A stretch of DNA of 43,756 nt, from assembly GCA_964423925.1 (NCBI GenBank), contig CAYRGQ010000028.1:1-43756 (forward strand). The letters run 5' to 3'. The stretch is from CAYRGQ01 sp964423925. GTDB taxonomy: Bacteria; Bacteroidota; Bacteroidia; Sphingobacteriales; Sphingobacteriaceae. Below the pieces are notes generated by a model, which was given only the letters and a program-made list of their open reading frames with translations, ran no database searches and was not told the origin of the DNA. The position numbers and the translations under genes were made by a program. How positions within the stretch are numbered: the first letter of the stretch is position 1; the number at the start of each line of letters is the position of its first letter. This document shows, one piece after another, positions 36,932 to 43,756 of the stretch.

Positions 36932-39242
36932 GCGCTTGCTGTTTTGGATGGGCTTCATCGGGGCCTGGGCCCTAGCCTCCTGCAGCAACTTAAAGTATTT
37001 GCCCCAAGGCGAACATCTCTACGTCAAGGGCGAAGTAGAAATCGAGTCGGATACCATTGCGGAGCGCTTCGTCAAGCCCCTGACGGAAAGCTTGGAAGAG
37101 CTACTGCGCCCCGAGCCCAACATGACGATTCTCGGTATGCGCCCGCGACTGTTTGCCTATAACATCGCCGGTGAACCCAAGAGTAGTCGCGGTCTACGCG
37201 CCTGGTTGAAAAATACGGTCGGCGAAGAGCCTGTCTTACTAAGCGATGTTAATCGCGATTATAACGAAAACCTGCTCCGCAACCGTCTGGAAAACCTGGG
37301 CTTTTTCAATGCCGAGGTGACGTCCGATACCACCATCCGCAACCGACGCGCAACGGTGACGTACACGGCCGAGCCGAAGATCATCTACCGGGTCGACACC
37401 GTCGTGTATGATGTAGATTCCACCACGGCACTAGGCAAAGCCATCAGCGAATCGCGCGAGGGCTCCCTGCTGGCCGTGGGTCGGCGGTATAGCCTCGATC
37501 ACATCGTATCCGAACGAGAACGGATAGACGATGAGCTTAAAAACAAGGGGTTTTACTATTTCAATCCTGACTACATCCTGGTAGAGGTCGACAGTACCAT
37601 TGGCAACCATCATGTCCAGTTGTTTGTGACGGTTAAAGACGAAACGCCCGATCGCGCGCGCGTCCCTTATACGATCAACAATATATTTATCTATCCCGAT
37701 TATCGCCAGGATTCGCGGGGCGGATATCCGCGTACGAGCCCTCGGCGCGCCACTCCGTATGCGAACGAACGGTTCTATTTCGTGGACCCCAATCGCGCGT
37801 TTCGACCGTTCTCCATTGCACGCACGATGTTTTTTCGCAAAGGAGACCTGTACACGCGGCGCAACCACAATCGTACCCTTACCAACCTAGTCGGTATGAA
37901 CACCTTCAGCTTCGTACGAAACGATTTTGTCGAAGTAGATTCGGCGGGCGTCAAGAAACTCGACGTGTACTATTACCTCACGCCCATGCCCAAACAGGGG
38001 CTGCGGCTGGAATTGCTTGGAAAAACCGCCGAAGTATATAACGGTTTTGAGATAAACACCAACTGGACACGTCGAAACTTCTTTCGCAGCGGGGAACTCT
38101 TCAACTTGTCGGTGTACGGTGGCTTCGAAACACAGACCGGCGGAAACGTCAACCTCAATTCCAGTTTCTACCGCTATGGTGTGGAAGCCAGCCTCGCTTT
38201 CCCACGGTTGATTGCGCCATTCGATTGGAGCGCCACGCGCAACTTCGTGCCGAAGACCTACTTCAAGACCGGTTACGAATTTCTCAACCGACGCCAAGCA
38301 TACACGCTGAATTCGATGACTTTCTCCTTCGGATACCTTTGGAAGGAAAGTGCGATGAAAGACCACGAGCTGGATTTGGCGGAGGTAATCTACGTGCAGC
38401 CGCGCAATGTCACGGGCTGGTACAACGCCCAGATCGACTCCATCCCAGCCCTACGACACGCCATTGACCCGACCTTTACGTTCGGTCCGAAATATACGTT
38501 CACGTACACCAACACGATGCAACAAAACAGAAAGCACAATCTGTACTACAAAGGTGGGTTGAACCTTTCGGCCAATGTGTATGGACTGATACGTGGGGCC
38601 AACTACAAAGAGGGCAAAGTGTACCAGATATTCAATGCCAACTTTTCGCAGTACGTCAAGGTAGATAGCGATTTTAGGCATTACATGAAACTAGGTCCCA
38701 ACTCGACGCTCGCATCACGCATCATGGCCGGCTACGGCTACTCGTACGGCAATTCCAGCATGCTGCCGTATGTCAAGCAGTTTTTCGCTGGCGGACCGAA
38801 CGGTTTGCGCGCATTCCGGGCCCGTGCTATCGGCCCCGGATCGCATGTGCCCGAAAACCTTGGGATGGACAATTTCTTTGCCGATCAAACCGGTGACATT
38901 CAGCTGGAGATGAACGTAGAATACCGAACTAAACTCGTGAGCATCGTACATGGTGCCCTGTTTGTAGATGCTGGAAACGTATGGCTCCAAAACCCAAATC
39001 CAGATAAGCCCGGAGGGCATTTCACCCGCGATTTTTACAAGGAAATCGCGGTAGGTGCAGGGGCCGGGCTTCGTTTCGACTTATCTTTCCTGGTGCTGCG
39101 TACCGATTTGGCGATGCCGCTTCGCCTGCCCTACACACCGCCTAGTGGCGATCGGTGGGTAATGGACCGGATCGATTTTGGCAGCCCGACGTGGCGACAG
39201 AACAACTTGATCTTTAACTTAGCTATTGGATATCCGTTCTAG
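36915..39242 (+). CDS. tamL: TamL-type Omp85 outer-membrane lipoprotein
   Basis: Omp85/BamA-superfamily outer-membrane protein of 775 residues, the partner of TamB in Bacteroidota. Unlike proteobacterial TamA it carries a lipoprotein signal (lipobox ALASC, acylated C23, followed by SNLKYLPQGEHLY). POTRA-like repeats occupy about 25-330, with LRNRLENLGFFNAEV as a recognisable unit. The C-terminal barrel starts near 370 and ends in LIFNLAIGYPF with a terminal Phe. The loop-6 segment GGPNGLRAFRARAIGPGS near 626-643 has Ala where most have the Gly of the RG(F/Y) motif. The ATG at 36915 has a good ribosome site (GGAGAGGAGG), better than the upstream candidate at 36888. Confidence 0.92.
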   Translation: MKRLNKRLLFWMGFIGAWALASCSNLKYLPQGEHLYVKGEVEIESDTIAERFVKPLTESLEELLRPEPNMTILGMRPRLFAYNIAGEPKSSRGLRAWLKNTVGEEPVLLSDVNRDYNENLLRNRLENLGFFNAEVTSDTTIRNRRATVTYTAEPKIIYRVDTVVYDVDSTTALGKAISESREGSLLAVGRRYSLDHIVSERERIDDELKNKGFYYFNPDYILVEVDSTIGNHHVQLFVTVKDETPDRARVPYTINNIFIYPDYRQDSRGGYPRTSPRRATPYANERFYFVDPNRAFRPFSIARTMFFRKGDLYTRRNHNRTLTNLVGMNTFSFVRNDFVEVDSAGVKKLDVYYYLTPMPKQGLRLELLGKTAEVYNGFEINTNWTRRNFFRSGELFNLSVYGGFETQTGGNVNLNSSFYRYGVEASLAFPRLIAPFDWSATRNFVPKTYFKTGYEFLNRRQAYTLNSMTFSFGYLWKESAMKDHELDLAEVIYVQPRNVTGWYNAQIDSIPALRHAIDPTFTFGPKYTFTYTNTMQQNRKHNLYYKGGLNLSANVYGLIRGANYKEGKVYQIFNANFSQYVKVDSDFRHYMKLGPNSTLASRIMAGYGYSYGNSSMLPYVKQFFAGGPNGLRAFRARAIGPGSHVPENLGMDNFFADQTGDIQLEMNVEYRTKLVSIVHGALFVDAGNVWLQNPNPDKPGGHFTRDFYKEIAVGAGAGLRFDLSFLVLRTDLAMPLRLPYTPPSGDRWVMDRIDFGSPTWRQNNLIFNLAIGYPF

Positions 39243-39381
39243 CGAATCCTATGCAGCGGCTGATTTATTTTCGCTCGACGGGGCATATCATTTTTAATAT
39301 CAAGCGGGTATTGTTAATTTAGCGTCGCTGTATAAAAAGCAAATCACGTTTGAGTAATTCACCTATTTTAACAACACTTAC

Positions 39382-40323
39382 ATGAAAATAACGGTAGTTG
39401 GTGCCGGTGCAGTCGGCGCCACCACGGCTGACAACTTAGTCAGGCGAGAAGTTGCAGAAGAAATCGTGCTGCTAGACATTAAGGAAGGCCTCGCCGAAGG
39501 CAAAGCCCAAGACATGGCCCAAACGGCGGCGTTGCTGGGATTTGATTCCAAAATCACGGGCGTTACCAATGACTACGCTAAGACCGCAGGCTCTGCCGTG
39601 GCAGTAATCACTTCGGGTATCCCCCGCAAACCGGGCATGACCCGCGAGGAACTTATCGGCACGAACGCCAACATCGTCAAAGGTGTGGCAGAAAACTTGC
39701 TGAAACACTCGCCCGACGTAATCATCGTGGTAGTATCGAATCCGATGGACACCATGGCGTACCTTGCCCTTAAAGCTACCGGAATTCCTAAAAACAGGAT
39801 CATCGGTATGGGCGGGACACTCGATTCGGCCCGTTTCCGATACCAATTAAGCGAACGGCTTGGCTCATCGCCCGCAGACCTGAACGCCATCGTCATTGGC
39901 GGACACGGCGACACCACCATGATCCCGCTCATCAAGCACGCCACGTGGAATAGCGTACCTGTAACAAAATATTTGTCTGATCAAGAGCAGGCCGATATCG
40001 TGTCGGCAACGATGGTAGGCGGAGCGACACTGACCAAGCTGATAGGAACGTCCGCCTGGTATGCGCCGGGAGCGGCAACCGCCGCTGTTGTGGAAAGCAT
40101 CGTGCGCGACCAGAAAAAACTGTTCACCGCTTCCGTATTGCTCGAGGGCGAGTACGGCCAGAAAGATATTAACCTAGGCGTGCCCGTCGTACTGGGGCGC
40201 ACCGGTTGGGAGCGTATCTTAGAACTGCCTCTCGACGACGCTGAAAAAGAGGCCTTCGCTAAAAGCGCGGATGCCGTGCGCAATATGAACGCCGTTCTCA
40301 AAGAGACTGGAACACTGTCTTAA
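39382..40323 (+). CDS. mdh: Malate dehydrogenase (LDH-like type)
   Basis: Interconverts malate and oxaloacetate with NAD in the TCA cycle. The 313 residues fit the tetrameric LDH-like group. GAGAVGATTADN is at 8-19, and D32 selects NAD. The substrate arginines R82 and R88 are in SGIPRKPGMTR, where Arg rather than Gln at the loop means malate not lactate. D148 and R151 are in GTLDSARFR, and the catalytic H175 is in GGHGDTTMIP. The next gene starts 9 nt after the stop, forming an operon with a retropepsin-like protein. No clear TAnnTTTG box is seen upstream. Confidence 0.97.
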   Translation: MKITVVGAGAVGATTADNLVRREVAEEIVLLDIKEGLAEGKAQDMAQTAALLGFDSKITGVTNDYAKTAGSAVAVITSGIPRKPGMTREELIGTNANIVKGVAENLLKHSPDVIIVVVSNPMDTMAYLALKATGIPKNRIIGMGGTLDSARFRYQLSERLGSSPADLNAIVIGGHGDTTMIPLIKHATWNSVPVTKYLSDQEQADIVSATMVGGATLTKLIGTSAWYAPGAATAAVVESIVRDQKKLFTASVLLEGEYGQKDINLGVPVVLGRTGWERILELPLDDAEKEAFAKSADAVRNMNAVLKETGTLS

Positions 40324-40331
40324 TAAAAGAG

Positions 40332-40808
40332 ATGGTGACTATCCCACTAACGCCATTGTCCTTACAGGACAATGGCTTCCATTTATTGGTTGAAATCGAA
40401 GTCTTCGGACACGTGCATCAGGCCGTTTTGGATACGGGCGCATCGAAAACCGTCTTTGACAAGACCAATATAGAAAAGATACTCGACGAGGGTACCGAAT
40501 TGGAGTATTCGGAATACCTCTCAACGGGGCTGGGCACCACGAGTATGGAGAGCTTCACACTACGCCTGCCAATGTTGCGGATCGGCGAATGGCAGATTAA
40601 AAACCAGGACATTGCCGTCCTCGATCTCTCCACCATAAATTATGCGTACAACCAAATGAACGTTTCACCTGTCATCGGTGTTATCGGAGGAGACATCCTC
40701 ATGGACTACGGTGGAAGGATCGACTATAGAACAATGACGCTTCGCCTCGCGCAACGCAAGCGCAGCGGAAGGCAGACGAAACGCACTAACCGTCCGGAGG
40801 GAAGGTAA
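40332..40808 (+). CDS. Retropepsin-like aspartic protease domain protein
   Basis: A single-domain protein of 158 residues. The active-site motif is D34-T-G-A-S (AVLDTGASKTVFD), as in pepsin-like half enzymes that act as homodimers. The downstream hydrophobic-Gly segment PVIGVIGGDILMDYGGRIDY, near 111-130, matches the second conserved retropepsin element. There is no signal peptide, so it is presumably cytosolic. The C-terminus is strongly basic (RKRSGRQTKRTNRPEGR). It follows mdh by 9 nt, so it is co-transcribed, but a functional tie to malate metabolism is not evident. Whether it is an active protease is unproven. Confidence 0.82.
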   Translation: MVTIPLTPLSLQDNGFHLLVEIEVFGHVHQAVLDTGASKTVFDKTNIEKILDEGTELEYSEYLSTGLGTTSMESFTLRLPMLRIGEWQIKNQDIAVLDLSTINYAYNQMNVSPVIGVIGGDILMDYGGRIDYRTMTLRLAQRKRSGRQTKRTNRPEGR

Positions 40809-40847
40809 ACCGCTGGGTGACGTAGGCAAAGCGTCACTTGGTTTCCC
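40804..40847 (+). other. Long imperfect RNA hairpin between the protease gene and the mannose-1-P guanylyltransferase gene
   Basis: The core stem GTGACG (40817-40822) / CGTCAC (40832-40837) is extended by an outer pairing of GGtAAACC (40804-40811) with GGTTTcCC (40840-40847). It includes the stop codon of the protease gene and ends 21 nt before the next ATG. No T run follows on either strand, so it is not a standard terminator. It may modulate mRNA stability or translation. Confidence 0.4.
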
Positions 40848-40868
40848 GTCGGGCAAAAAACCGAAAAT

Positions 40869-41951
40869 ATGAAAGAAAGATATGCCGTGATAATGGCGGG
40901 CGGGGTCGGAAGTCGCTTTTGGCCAGTAAGCCAGGCTACGCTGCCGAAACAATTTATTGACATGCTCGGCACGGGTAAGACCTTATTGCAAACTACTTTT
41001 GAACGTTTTGCGAAGGTGGTACCTGAGTCCAATATCCTAATTGCGACGAACCAATCGTACAAGGACGTCGTACTACAGCAACTTCCTAATTTGAAGGATC
41101 ACCAGCTGATTTTGGAGCCAATCATGCGCAATACGGCACCTTGTATTGCGTATGCCACTCACAAGATCAAGCAACTGAGCGCCAATGCGACCATCGTAGT
41201 GGCACCCGCCGACCACCTCATCCTCGATACCGAACGCTTTGTCGAGAACGTCCATGAAGCGCTCGACTGCGCGGAGCGCCATGATTGGTTATTGACACTC
41301 GGTATCAAGCCATCCCGCCCCGATACCGGATACGGCTACATTCAGTACGGACGCAAATCATCAGTGCCCAACGTCCGAAAAGTGAAAACCTTTACCGAAA
41401 AACCCAACTTGGAGCTCGCCACAACTTTCCTGCAAAGCGGTGATTTCCTGTGGAACTCCGGAATATTCATTTGGTCTGCCGACGCTATCGTTAAAGCGTT
41501 TGACACGTACGAGACTGAGATGAACGAGATATTCACAGAAGGCGCCGGGGTGTATAATACTCCGAATGAACAGCGCTTCATCGCGAACGCCTTTGTGCGT
41601 TGTGGCAATATATCCATCGATTTCGCAATCATGGAAAAGGCGGAAAACGTCTATGTGCTTCCCGTGGATTTTGGGTGGTCGGATTTGGGCACGTGGTCGT
41701 CCGTGTACGAGGCCTCCCAGAAGGACTACCTCGGCAACGTAACGAATACCGATGCAAAGGTAATGGTCTACGATTCATCTAATTGTATGATCCATACGCC
41801 GCAGGATAAACTCGTTATCCTGAAGGGTCTGCATAACTTTATCGTAGTGGAATCGGACAAGGTCTTGATGATCTGCCCCAAAGACCAAGAACAGTCGGTC
41901 AAGCAAATGGTAGCGGATGTAAAGGAAAAGTTCGGTACGGATTATGTCTAA
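40869..41951 (+). CDS. manC: Mannose-1-phosphate guanylyltransferase
   Basis: Makes GDP-mannose from mannose 1-phosphate and GTP, supplying mannose and fucose for surface polysaccharides. It has 360 residues. The nucleotide-binding signature is MAGGVGSRFWPVS (about 10-21), with the catalytic lysine in LPKQF. VKTFTEKPNLELA and the metal-binding DFLWNSGIFIWSADAI segment follow, then DFGWSDLGTWSSVYE. It is the short form, without the phosphomannose isomerase domain that ends ManC/AlgA of Proteobacteria. It lies 60 nt downstream of the protease gene, separated by a hairpin, and is not in a glycan cluster. Confidence 0.94.
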   Translation: MKERYAVIMAGGVGSRFWPVSQATLPKQFIDMLGTGKTLLQTTFERFAKVVPESNILIATNQSYKDVVLQQLPNLKDHQLILEPIMRNTAPCIAYATHKIKQLSANATIVVAPADHLILDTERFVENVHEALDCAERHDWLLTLGIKPSRPDTGYGYIQYGRKSSVPNVRKVKTFTEKPNLELATTFLQSGDFLWNSGIFIWSADAIVKAFDTYETEMNEIFTEGAGVYNTPNEQRFIANAFVRCGNISIDFAIMEKAENVYVLPVDFGWSDLGTWSSVYEASQKDYLGNVTNTDAKVMVYDSSNCMIHTPQDKLVILKGLHNFIVVESDKVLMICPKDQEQSVKQMVADVKEKFGTDYV

Positions 41952-42002
41952 AATCGAGCGTTGCACTAATCCCATTATAGTCCAAAACCCAAGTTAGTCG
42001 CT

Positions 42003-42773
42003 ATGGAGCAAGGTTTCGTTACAGTAGATACTGATTCGCGGGGATTAGCCTCAATCACGTTCGGACATCCCTCGCACAACGCGCTGCCCGCTCACCTGCT
42101 GGCGCGGCTCGCGGAGGCTATCCAGCAAACAGCCAATAACCCGGCCACGCGGTTGATTCTCTTGCAGAGCGAGGGAACCCGCACCTTTTGCGCGGGTGCA
42201 GACTTCAGCGAGCTGCTTGCTATCACCGACGAGGCTAGCGGCACCGAGTTCTTCTCCGGGTTCGCCCATGTGATCAACGCCATGCGCAAGGCCCCTCGTC
42301 TGATCATTGGTCGCGTGCTAGGTAAGGCCGTCGGCGGCGGCGTAGGCTTAATTGCGGCCTGTGACTACGTGTTTGCCACCGAAGCGGCCGCCGTGCGCCT
42401 GAGTGAAGTCAGCTTGAATATCGGGCCCTTTGTCATTGCACCGGCTGTTGAGCGCAAAGTAGGCGTTTCGGCATTCACCGAACTTACCCTCAACCCAGAT
42501 GTGTTTTTTGACGTACAATGGGCCAAGCGGCACGACTTATTCCATACCGTGAAGGTCGACGCGGCCCAGCTCGACGAATCCATAACGGCATTCTGCGACC
42601 GTCTGATCACCAAAAACCCCGAGGCGCTCTCCGAATTGAAACGGACGCTTTGGCACGGAACAAAGCACTGGGACGAATTGCTCTACAAGCAAGCGGCTAT
42701 CAGTGGCCGACTGGCCTGTAGCCCAGAAACCAAAGCCCTGCTTCAGTCACTCACCAACAAACCCAAGACCTAG
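42003..42773 (+). CDS. Enoyl-CoA hydratase/isomerase (crotonase) family protein
   Basis: The crotonase-fold protein has 256 residues. Oxyanion-hole elements are TFCAGADF near 61-68 and GKAVGGGVGL near 108-116. Of the two catalytic glutamates of classical hydratases, the first is replaced by Gly (G115 in GGGVGL, where hydratases have Glu) and the second is kept as E135 (LSEVSLNIGPFVIAP). One glutamate is the pattern of isomerases and of hydratase-like enzymes with other chemistry. The exact reaction is therefore open. It starts 51 nt after manC with no obvious promoter, and no other acyl-CoA gene is near. Confidence 0.85.
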   Translation: MEQGFVTVDTDSRGLASITFGHPSHNALPAHLLARLAEAIQQTANNPATRLILLQSEGTRTFCAGADFSELLAITDEASGTEFFSGFAHVINAMRKAPRLIIGRVLGKAVGGGVGLIAACDYVFATEAAAVRLSEVSLNIGPFVIAPAVERKVGVSAFTELTLNPDVFFDVQWAKRHDLFHTVKVDAAQLDESITAFCDRLITKNPEALSELKRTLWHGTKHWDELLYKQAAISGRLACSPETKALLQSLTNKPKT

Positions 42774-42787
42774 GGGCCTGTCGCTTC

Positions 42788-42819
42788 TTTACGATCGTCG
42801 CATTTTTTTGCTATCTTTG
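42788..42819 (+). promoter_or_regulatory. Bacteroidota-type promoter driving the TPP riboswitch transcript
   Basis: TTTA (42788-42791), a 20-nt spacer and TATCTTTG (42812-42819) lie directly upstream of the riboswitch. Transcription would start at about 42825, at the first base pairs of the aptamer. Confidence 0.7.
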
Positions 42820-42826
42820 TGTAAGA

Positions 42827-42902
42827 GCACGGGGTGCTGCGGTTTCCGCGGCTGAGAACATACCCGAATACCTGATCCGGATAATACCGGCGTAGGGACT
42901 GC
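42827..42902 (+). ncRNA. TPP riboswitch (THI element) aptamer
   Basis: The conserved blocks appear in order: GGGGTGC (42831-42837), a P3 hairpin (TGCGGTTTCCGCG), GCTGAGA (42851-42857), ACCCG (42862-42866), CCTGATCCGGATAATACCGG (42871-42890) and CGTAGGGA (42891-42898). The closing stem P1 is short: GCA (42827-42829) with TGC (42900-42902). Thiamine pyrophosphate binding to this fold normally shuts off downstream genes. A terminator follows at 42954-42988, so control is probably by transcription attenuation. It regulates the methyltransferase gene and whatever follows it beyond the window. Confidence 0.97.
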
Positions 42903-42953
42903 AATCCATTTTATCGAACGGATGCCCTTGGTGGCCTCCGCCCTATTGCAACT

Positions 42954-42988
42954 CCATTTCGCCACACCCCGGGAAATGGTTTTTTTTT
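42954..42988 (+). terminator. Riboswitch-controlled intrinsic terminator
   Basis: The stem CCATTTC / GAAATGG (42954-42960 and 42973-42979) with a 12-nt loop is followed by nine Ts (42980-42988), between the TPP aptamer and the methyltransferase start. A competing helix is possible: TGCAAT (42900-42905, including the P1 3' strand) with ATTGCA (42945-42950), extended by AGG with CTCC up to 42955. This would antiterminate when TPP is absent. Confidence 0.75.
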
Positions 42989-43045
42989 GCCGTATCGCCC
43001 CGCTCTCCCAATTCAATTAGGAATAAATATAAAAAACACAAAGAC

Positions 43046-43756
43046 ATGCTACCAGCACAGAAACAGTTTGGCCAGTTGTCGTACAACCTAGACAATTGGC
43101 AAGGGCGCGAGGAGTGGTTTTTTAACCGGGCACACACCGACACCTATGAGCAGTGGTACGAAGGACGCTACAAACGCGCTGAGGTGTTCCAGAAAAAGAT
43201 TATCGGAGGACTTGTCGGCAAGGACAAGCGGATCAAAACCCTCTTGGAGTTTGGATGCGGCACCACACGATTTACACGGTGGTGGAAAGAAATTGGCATC
43301 GAAGCCAGCGGAGGCGATATCTCTCCCCTCATGCTGGGCCAAGGCGTTCAGCTATTCGATGGCGACTTAGTCTTGGCGGACTCACATTTTATGCCGTTCA
43401 AAGACCATACGTTCGATGCAATGGCGTTCATCACTACATTCGAATACTATAGGGACCCTGTGCAGGTCATCCAAGAGGCCGCGCGGGTAGCGCGCCATGG
43501 AATCGCGTTCGGGATGATGAACCGCAATTCGCCAAAGTTCGTACGCCGGCGCGTGCAACAAGCATTCGGAAAAAATCCATTCTACGTTACCGCGACGTTC
43601 TATACTCCCGCCAAGCTGATTGAAGTCATCGACAAGGCGCTAGCAGGGCGTCGCTACAGCATCGAATGGTCTTGCACCGGTCTGCCAAAATGGTTCCCCG
43701 TACAACAGTGGAGTATCCCGTGGGGCGACTTTTTCGGGCTGTACGTCAAACTTGAA
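43046..43756 (+). CDS. Class I SAM-dependent methyltransferase under TPP control (3' end outside window)
   Basis: The first 237 codons are open from the ATG at 43046 to the window edge. SAM-binding motif I is LLEFGCGTTRFT at 66-77, the acidic residue after strand 2 is D91 (SGGDISPLML), motif II is LADSHFMPFKDHTFDAM near 110-126, and TFEYYRDPVQVIQEAARVAR resembles the UbiE/Methyltransf_11 class. An N-terminal extension of about 60 residues (NWQGREEWFFNRAHTDTYEQ) precedes the Rossmann domain. The substrate is unknown. Its TPP riboswitch and terminator imply repression by thiamine pyrophosphate, so a role in thiamine synthesis, salvage or uptake, or a shared operon with such genes, is inferred. 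No good Shine-Dalgarno site is visible. Confidence 0.85.
   Translation, partial: MLPAQKQFGQLSYNLDNWQGREEWFFNRAHTDTYEQWYEGRYKRAEVFQKKIIGGLVGKDKRIKTLLEFGCGTTRFTRWWKEIGIEASGGDISPLMLGQGVQLFDGDLVLADSHFMPFKDHTFDAMAFITTFEYYRDPVQVIQEAARVARHGIAFGMMNRNSPKFVRRRVQQAFGKNPFYVTATFYTPAKLIEVIDKALAGRRYSIEWSCTGLPKWFPVQQWSIPWGDFFGLYVKLE

Noticed and set aside
1..43756. tRNA, rRNA, CRISPR array, insertion sequence, prophage or att site anywhere in the window
   Set aside because: No clover-leaf signature, regularly spaced repeat, transposase/integrase gene or terminal inverted repeat was seen on reading both strands.

Overview
The window is chromosomal DNA from an aerobic member of the Bacteroidota, with GC a little above half by eye. 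Three things point there. Promoter-like TAnnTTTG boxes precede many genes, several with a TTTG-like box about 20 nt upstream. Shine-Dalgarno sequences are weak or absent before most starts. The gene content is characteristic: a TamL-type lipoprotein Omp85 beside TamB, a winged-helix regulator beside CreD, lipobox-bearing envelope proteins, and an O2-dependent HemF. The genus cannot be fixed from the sequence alone. I see no tRNA, rRNA, insertion sequence, prophage or CRISPR array.

Layout. 1-490: a short minus-strand gene that appears broken by a frameshift. 616-6696 (minus): the gltB-gltD glutamate synthase operon, closed by a clear terminator. 6909-11365 (plus): dipeptide epimerase, SDR dehydrogenase, MFS exporter and a HExxH metallopeptidase-like protein. 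11400-13938 (plus): a small membrane protein, a winged-helix regulator and CreD, with near-identical palindromes in front of the first and third genes. 13978-14442 (minus): a small outer-membrane protein. 14741-16216 (plus): guaB. 16288-17487 (minus): a PLP aminotransferase.

17809-23590 (plus): gpsA, a lipoprotein gamma-glutamyltransferase, hemF, rlmH (tightly packed ggt-hemF-rlmH) and a SulP transporter. 23662-24030 (minus): crcB. 24031-24389: an AT-rich gap with a possible gene relic. 24390-27658 (minus): an FtsX-type ABC exporter (ATPase plus double-FtsX permease). 27941-30571 (plus): valS, followed by an unknown lipoprotein. 31625-39242 (plus): tamB-tamL, the envelope biogenesis pair. 39382-42773 (plus): mdh, a retropepsin-like protease, mannose-1-phosphate guanylyltransferase and a crotonase-family protein. 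42788-43756: a promoter, a TPP riboswitch with its own terminator, and the start of a SAM methyltransferase that runs off the right edge.

Most of this is core metabolism (nitrogen assimilation, GMP, haem, phospholipid precursors, TCA, translation) mixed with cell-envelope functions. The observations most worth following are the paired palindromes around the regulator-CreD module, the complete TPP riboswitch expression platform in front of a methyltransferase, the frameshifted gene at the left edge and the orphan reading frame near 24200. I found no convincing wholly new system.
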